Origin: Thermodesulfovibrionales bacterium
Lineage (GTDB): Bacteria; Nitrospirota; Thermodesulfovibrionia; Thermodesulfovibrionales; Dissulfurispiraceae
Assembly (NCBI GenBank): GCA_021129835.1
Contig: JAJOKM010000096.1
Coordinates: 22,369-32,288 of the forward strand
DNA: 9,920 bases
Direction of reading: 5' to 3'
Part shown: positions 7,531-9,920 of the stretch, piece by piece
Layout of the letters: each line of letters begins with the position of its first letter
Position numbering within the stretch: position 1 is the stretch's first letter
Notes under the pieces: generated by a model
What the model was told of the DNA's origin: nothing
What the model saw: only the letters and a program-made list of their open reading frames with translations
Databases searched by the model: none
Translations under genes and position numbers: made by a program

Positions 7531-8748
7531 TTATAATTCAAGAACGCTCTTTCCTTTATTCTCATCCTCTATCGAATACCAGACCGATAGATAATCCCTT
7601 ATCTGTCTCGTTATCAAGAAATTCTTTCTCACATATTCCCTGCCACTTTCGCCTATCGTCTTTGCCATATCGGGATTACTAAGGAGTTGTCTTATTCTAA
7701 AGGCAGCGCCATCAATTGAATGCACCAGAAAACCTGTAACACCATGCAGTATCTGGAGTGGAATCCCGCCGGTAGCGCCACCTATTATAGGCTTTCTTTT
7801 CCACATGGCCTCAGACACGGTAAGACCGAATCCTTCCTTCAGAGATTTTTGGAGGATGACCGTAGCCATCCTCTGCAATGCATTTATGTCCTTATCGCTA
7901 AAGGCTGGCAGCAACAGGATATGTATATCCGGTGTATCGGCTGCATACTCTTTTACTTCATTTAAGACTACCTCCCCTTCAGGGTCATCTGTTGCTGGAC
8001 TTCCTGCAAGGACAAGTATGCAGTCATTATATTTCTTAGCAATTTTGTAAGCCTTAATAACACCTACCGGATCTTTGAATCTGTCAAATCTGGATACCTG
8101 AAGAATTATAGGTCTGTCAAGGGGTATCTGCAATCTTTCAGCAGTCTCTTCGATCTCTTCTTTTGTCAAGTCCTTATTCTTTTCACCTAAAGGGTCGATA
8201 GAAGGCGTAATTATAAACTCACTTATGGGCATTGCCTGAGCGAATTTTGCTACCGAAAAGATTGCAGCATCGTACCTTTCACAATACTGTTCCATATGAT
8301 TATATATCTCTTTTATGGGTCTCGATACATCTATATGGCATCGCCATATCCACTTGCCCTTTTTCTTGAATTCAATGAGAGGGGCCGGTTGTGGGTCGTG
8401 GATTAAGACAGCATCTGCATCAAGATTGAGCCTATCAGCATTGCGCTTGTTGACCTCAAAAAAGTGATGCCACATGTCATCTGTTATCGTCTCTAAATTA
8501 CCCTGAAAGGCATTGTGGATCTTTTTTGTGATGTCAAAAAACCTCTCATCGCCTTCTATGATTTCCCATCTTGTATCAAGGCCCATATCATTAAGTAGAG
8601 GCACCATTCTCTGTAATATCTCTGCTACACCACCACCTTCACGCGTGGAGTTTATATGCAGAAATGACCTCTCTTTTAACTTTTCACTAAGTCGCTGCAA
8701 GAGCAACAGATCGCTCTTTGGTGATATGCCTGAATATTGTGTAATCAT
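7531..8748 (-). CDS. TreT-like trehalose glycosyltransferring synthase (GT4 family)
   Basis: GT-B fold glycosyltransferase of 405 residues. Motifs match trehalose synthase TreT, which joins NDP-glucose and glucose to trehalose: HINSTREGGGVAEIL (31-45), HDPQP (117-121), WRCHID (135-140), QVSRFDRFKDP (217-227), the GT4 donor-site motif EGFGLTVSE (305-313) and GGATGGIPLQI (323-333). The cytoplasmic role is probably synthesis of trehalose as a compatible solute or carbon store; another disaccharide product cannot be excluded. The start is ATG 8748, preceded by GGAGG ten bases upstream and overlapping the previous gene's stop as ATGA, which implies translational coupling. The frame stays open further upstream to 8871, but that stretch lies inside the preceding gene and has no TreT similarity. 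It converges on ppdK. Confidence 0.88.
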   Translation of the reverse strand: MITQYSGISPKSDLLLLQRLSEKLKERSFLHINSTREGGGVAEILQRMVPLLNDMGLDTRWEIIEGDERFFDITKKIHNAFQGNLETITDDMWHHFFEVNKRNADRLNLDADAVLIHDPQPAPLIEFKKKGKWIWRCHIDVSRPIKEIYNHMEQYCERYDAAIFSVAKFAQAMPISEFIITPSIDPLGEKNKDLTKEEIEETAERLQIPLDRPIILQVSRFDRFKDPVGVIKAYKIAKKYNDCILVLAGSPATDDPEGEVVLNEVKEYAADTPDIHILLLPAFSDKDINALQRMATVILQKSLKEGFGLTVSEAMWKRKPIIGGATGGIPLQILHGVTGFLVHSIDGAAFRIRQLLSNPDMAKTIGESGREYVRKNFLITRQIRDYLSVWYSIEDENKGKSVLEL

Positions 8749-9416
8749 TGCTGCATAACCTCCATATTCCTCTTTACCTCTTCTTCGACATCCGCTATTA
8801 TGTGTCGCCTTACATCCTCTATACTGTGCATGAACAGGTCTATTGTCTTTATCTTTTTGGCAAGTTCCCATTTTCCTAAAACTTCATCAATCCATTTCGA
8901 AAAGTCATCTACCCCTCCGCCAAGTCGTACCCTTGCCTCGTAAAAGTGATAATATATTGAGCCAGCATCTATATACTTTATCCCCATGAGGAACTCGGCA
9001 AGATTCTTTGCTGCTATCCCTGAAGAAAATATCAGGGTTATCGTCTTGCTGAAGTAAAATTCATCGCCAGATATTACTTCCCTTGGCACAGGAAATTGCG
9101 AGAGATAATCGTCTATTACATTTAGGAGTTTATCTCTCATAGCGCTAATGTCTTTAAAGTCGTAGGGGTCTATATTTGAGAGCTGCTCTGATAGTGCTCG
9201 TTCTTCAAGACTTTCGCCCGCCCACTGAGCAAAGTCATTGGTATAATCAAGAATGCGGCCTCCTAAAAAATACTGGCATGTGTGATGAAATATTGATTCA
9301 TCGCTCACTACAGATATTATATCTCTCAGCTCCATTAAATTTCTTGCCCTTTCCCCCGTGAATTTGGGGATACCTACACATTGCCTGAACTCAAAGGGAT
9401 CAAGTACTTTCTCCAT
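8745..9416 (-). CDS. DUF5752-like protein with two tandem homologous halves
   Basis: Function unknown. The 223-residue protein looks soluble, with no signal peptide or membrane segment. It is built from two copies of a domain of about 95 residues (about 8-105 and 119-213). Gly21/Gly133, Asn26-Leu27/Asn138-Leu139, Glu29/Glu141, Ser41-Ile42/Ser153-Ile154 and His45/His157 align at a constant offset of 112. NDFAQW (60-65) aligns with DDFSKW (170-175), and Ile82-Asp83 with Ile192-Asp193. From memory this resembles the DUF5752 family, often found next to TreT-type glycosyltransferases; I cannot search to confirm. The start is ATG 9416, with AGGGAGA six bases upstream. Its stop overlaps the next gene's ATG, so the two proteins are probably made in step and may act together, for example as a partner or regulator of the synthase (inference). 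Confidence 0.85.
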   Translation of the reverse strand: MEKVLDPFEFRQCVGIPKFTGERARNLMELRDIISVVSDESIFHHTCQYFLGGRILDYTNDFAQWAGESLEERALSEQLSNIDPYDFKDISAMRDKLLNVIDDYLSQFPVPREVISGDEFYFSKTITLIFSSGIAAKNLAEFLMGIKYIDAGSIYYHFYEARVRLGGGVDDFSKWIDEVLGKWELAKKIKTIDLFMHSIEDVRRHIIADVEEEVKRNMEVMQQ

Positions 9417-9473
9417 TCATGCTCTCCCTGAAATAGACTGTTCTGATGTAGGACTCGTTAGAGTCAAATGTTG

Positions 9474-9494
9474 GGCTCGTTCCCAGAACGAGCC
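9474..9494. repeat. Perfect 8-bp hairpin in the leader of the minus-strand operon
   Basis: GGCTCGTT (9474-9481) pairs perfectly with AACGAGCC (9487-9494) around a five-base loop. A smaller hairpin, GACTC/GAGTC (9452-9465), lies next to it and shares the ACTCGTT/GCTCGTT theme. Both are 35-80 bases upstream of the DUF5752-like start and would be in its 5' leader if the promoter lies further right. There is no T-run on either side, so neither is a terminator. Confidence 0.55.
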
Positions 9495-9587
9495 TCCTGA
9501 GACTTCATTAAGTTATTGTTTAAATTCACGTAACTACTCAGGTATATTTTCTTTATCCTCCCTCTTTGGTAAAGAGGGGTTACCGAT

Positions 9588-9640
9588 GGTAGTGTAGCCC
9601 TTTATGGGCGTAGAAAACGGGGACAATCCCCTATACTACC
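9588..9640. repeat. Three-way-junction palindromic element
   Basis: The outer stem GGTAGTGTA (9588-9596) pairs with TATACTACC (9632-9640) over nine pairs, one of them G-T. Inside lie two hairpins: GCCC (9597-9600) with GGGC (9606-9609), and GGGGA (9619-9623) with TCCCC (9627-9631). Both abut the outer stem directly, leaving a single nine-base linker (9610-9618). The tight packing suggests a selected structure, either a REP-like mobile unit or a structured RNA. Confidence 0.55.
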
Positions 9641-9653
9641 TCAGAGCTGCACC

Positions 9654-9693
9654 TGACAGAAATTTGTGTCACACAATGCCCCAGGCTTATAAT
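9654..9693 (+). promoter_or_regulatory. Possible rightward promoter with operator-like palindrome
   Basis: The 18-bp near-palindrome TGACAGAAATTTGTGTCA (9654-9671) is symmetric at 16 of 18 positions. It is overlapped by a second dyad, TTGTG-TCA-CACAA (9664-9676). TTGTGT (9664-9669), 18 bases and TATAAT (9688-9693) make a plausible sigma-70 promoter, with the palindromes over the -35 box where a repressor or activator could bind. No gene follows within the window, so the target would be outside it or a small RNA. Confidence 0.35.
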
Positions 9694-9737
9694 CTGTGTT
9701 CATCAGTGCCTATCTATGTCTAATGTCTGAATTACAG

Positions 9738-9776
9738 ATAATACAACACCCTGAGTTTTACGAAATGTTGTATTAT
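9738..9776. repeat. Perfect 11-bp AT-rich inverted repeat
   Basis: ATAATACAACA (9738-9748) is the exact reverse complement of TGTTGTATTAT (9766-9776), with a 17-base loop. Its composition differs from the GC-rich REP-type dyads nearby. It could be a two-site operator or an RNA hairpin in a transcript from the possible promoter at 9664-9693. Confidence 0.5.
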
Positions 9777-9831
9777 ATACTGTGCAGCAATTAAGGTCAA
9801 CTTTTTTGAATTACGATGCTCATTGCTTGCT

Positions 9832-9910
9832 ATTGCGAACCCCGATATTCATCGGGATAAACTCCGTGAAGCAATCTGGGCGGGATTGCCACGCCCTTCG
9901 GGCTCGCAAT
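9832..9910. repeat. MITE/REP-like element of the ATTGCGA...TCGCAAT type
   Basis: The terminal inverted repeats are ATTGCGA (9832-9838) and TCGCAAT (9904-9910). An inner dyad, GCAATC (9871-9876) with GATTGC (9884-9889), and two small hairpins (CCCGAT/ATCGGG at 9841-9856, GCCC/GGGC at 9893-9903) complete a multi-stem fold. It resembles a widespread dispersed repeat ending in TCGCAATGACA (from memory). The terminal ATGACA is shared with the elements at 2201-2348, suggesting one superfamily. It may continue past the window. Confidence 0.65.
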
Positions 9911-9920
9911 GACATTTTCA

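Larger units (their letters stand above)
9417..9920. other. Gene-free region packed with dyad-symmetric elements
   Basis: No convincing coding frame is seen on either strand in these roughly 500 bases. They hold at least six separate dyads: hairpins at 9452-9465 and 9474-9494, a short GC-rich dyad at 9561-9577, a three-way-junction element at 9588-9640, an operator-like palindrome and inverted repeat at 9654-9776, and an inverted-repeat element at 9832-9910. The leftward promoter of the DUF5752-like operon must lie here, but I found no convincing consensus for it. Confidence 0.65.

Noticed and set aside
7491..7682. Plus-strand open frame after ppdK
   Set aside because: It mostly overlaps the conserved C-terminus of the TreT-like gene on the other strand and has no supporting signal.
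8749..8871. Upstream extension of the TreT-like gene to an ATG at 8871
   Set aside because: The 41 extra residues are Arg/Cys-rich and unlike TreT, and lie wholly within the DUF5752-like gene in another frame. ATG 8748 has a good Shine-Dalgarno and the ATGA overlap.

Overview
The window comes from a bacterial chromosome. It is moderately AT-rich by eye and carries housekeeping genes separated by spacers unusually dense in short palindromic repeats. The gene content (a rplM-rpsI-argC block, pyruvate phosphate dikinase, a TreT-like glycosyltransferase paired with a DUF5752-like protein) and the type of dispersed repeat suggest a Nitrospirota (Thermodesulfovibrio-like) or deltaproteobacterial-type anaerobe. 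That placement is inference, because there is no rRNA or other decisive marker here.

Layout. (1) 22-1905 (+): a membrane-anchored nucleotide-sugar 4,6-dehydratase of the CapD/WbpM/FlaA1 family, probably the last gene of a surface-polysaccharide cluster lying to the left. (2) 1906-2443: no gene. It holds several palindromic repeat elements and ends in a near-perfect sigma-70 promoter (TTGACA, 18 bases, TATAAT) that drives the next block. (3) 2444-4552 (+): ribosomal proteins L13 (rplM) and S9 (rpsI), then argC of arginine biosynthesis. An imperfect inverted-repeat element sits between rplM and rpsI and supplies the last codons of an unusually long L13. (4) 4628-7387 (+): pyruvate, phosphate dikinase (ppdK) behind a perfect Shine-Dalgarno. 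(5) 7531-9416 (-): a convergent two-gene operon, a DUF5752-like protein made of two tandem homologous halves followed by a TreT-type trehalose glycosyltransferase that overlaps it by ATGA. (6) 9417-9920: no gene. It holds many dyads, including a predicted three-way-junction element, an operator-like palindrome on a possible rightward promoter, an 11-bp inverted repeat, and a MITE-like element at the right edge.

The genes do not form one pathway. L13 and S9 serve the ribosome, ArgC arginine synthesis, PpdK the pyruvate/PEP node (gluconeogenesis or PPi-linked glycolysis), and the minus-strand pair probably trehalose or a related sugar product. No phage, CRISPR or defence system is visible. The least explained items are the duplicated DUF5752-like partner of the trehalose synthase, the L13 tail encoded by a repeat, and the three-way-junction element at 9588-9640.
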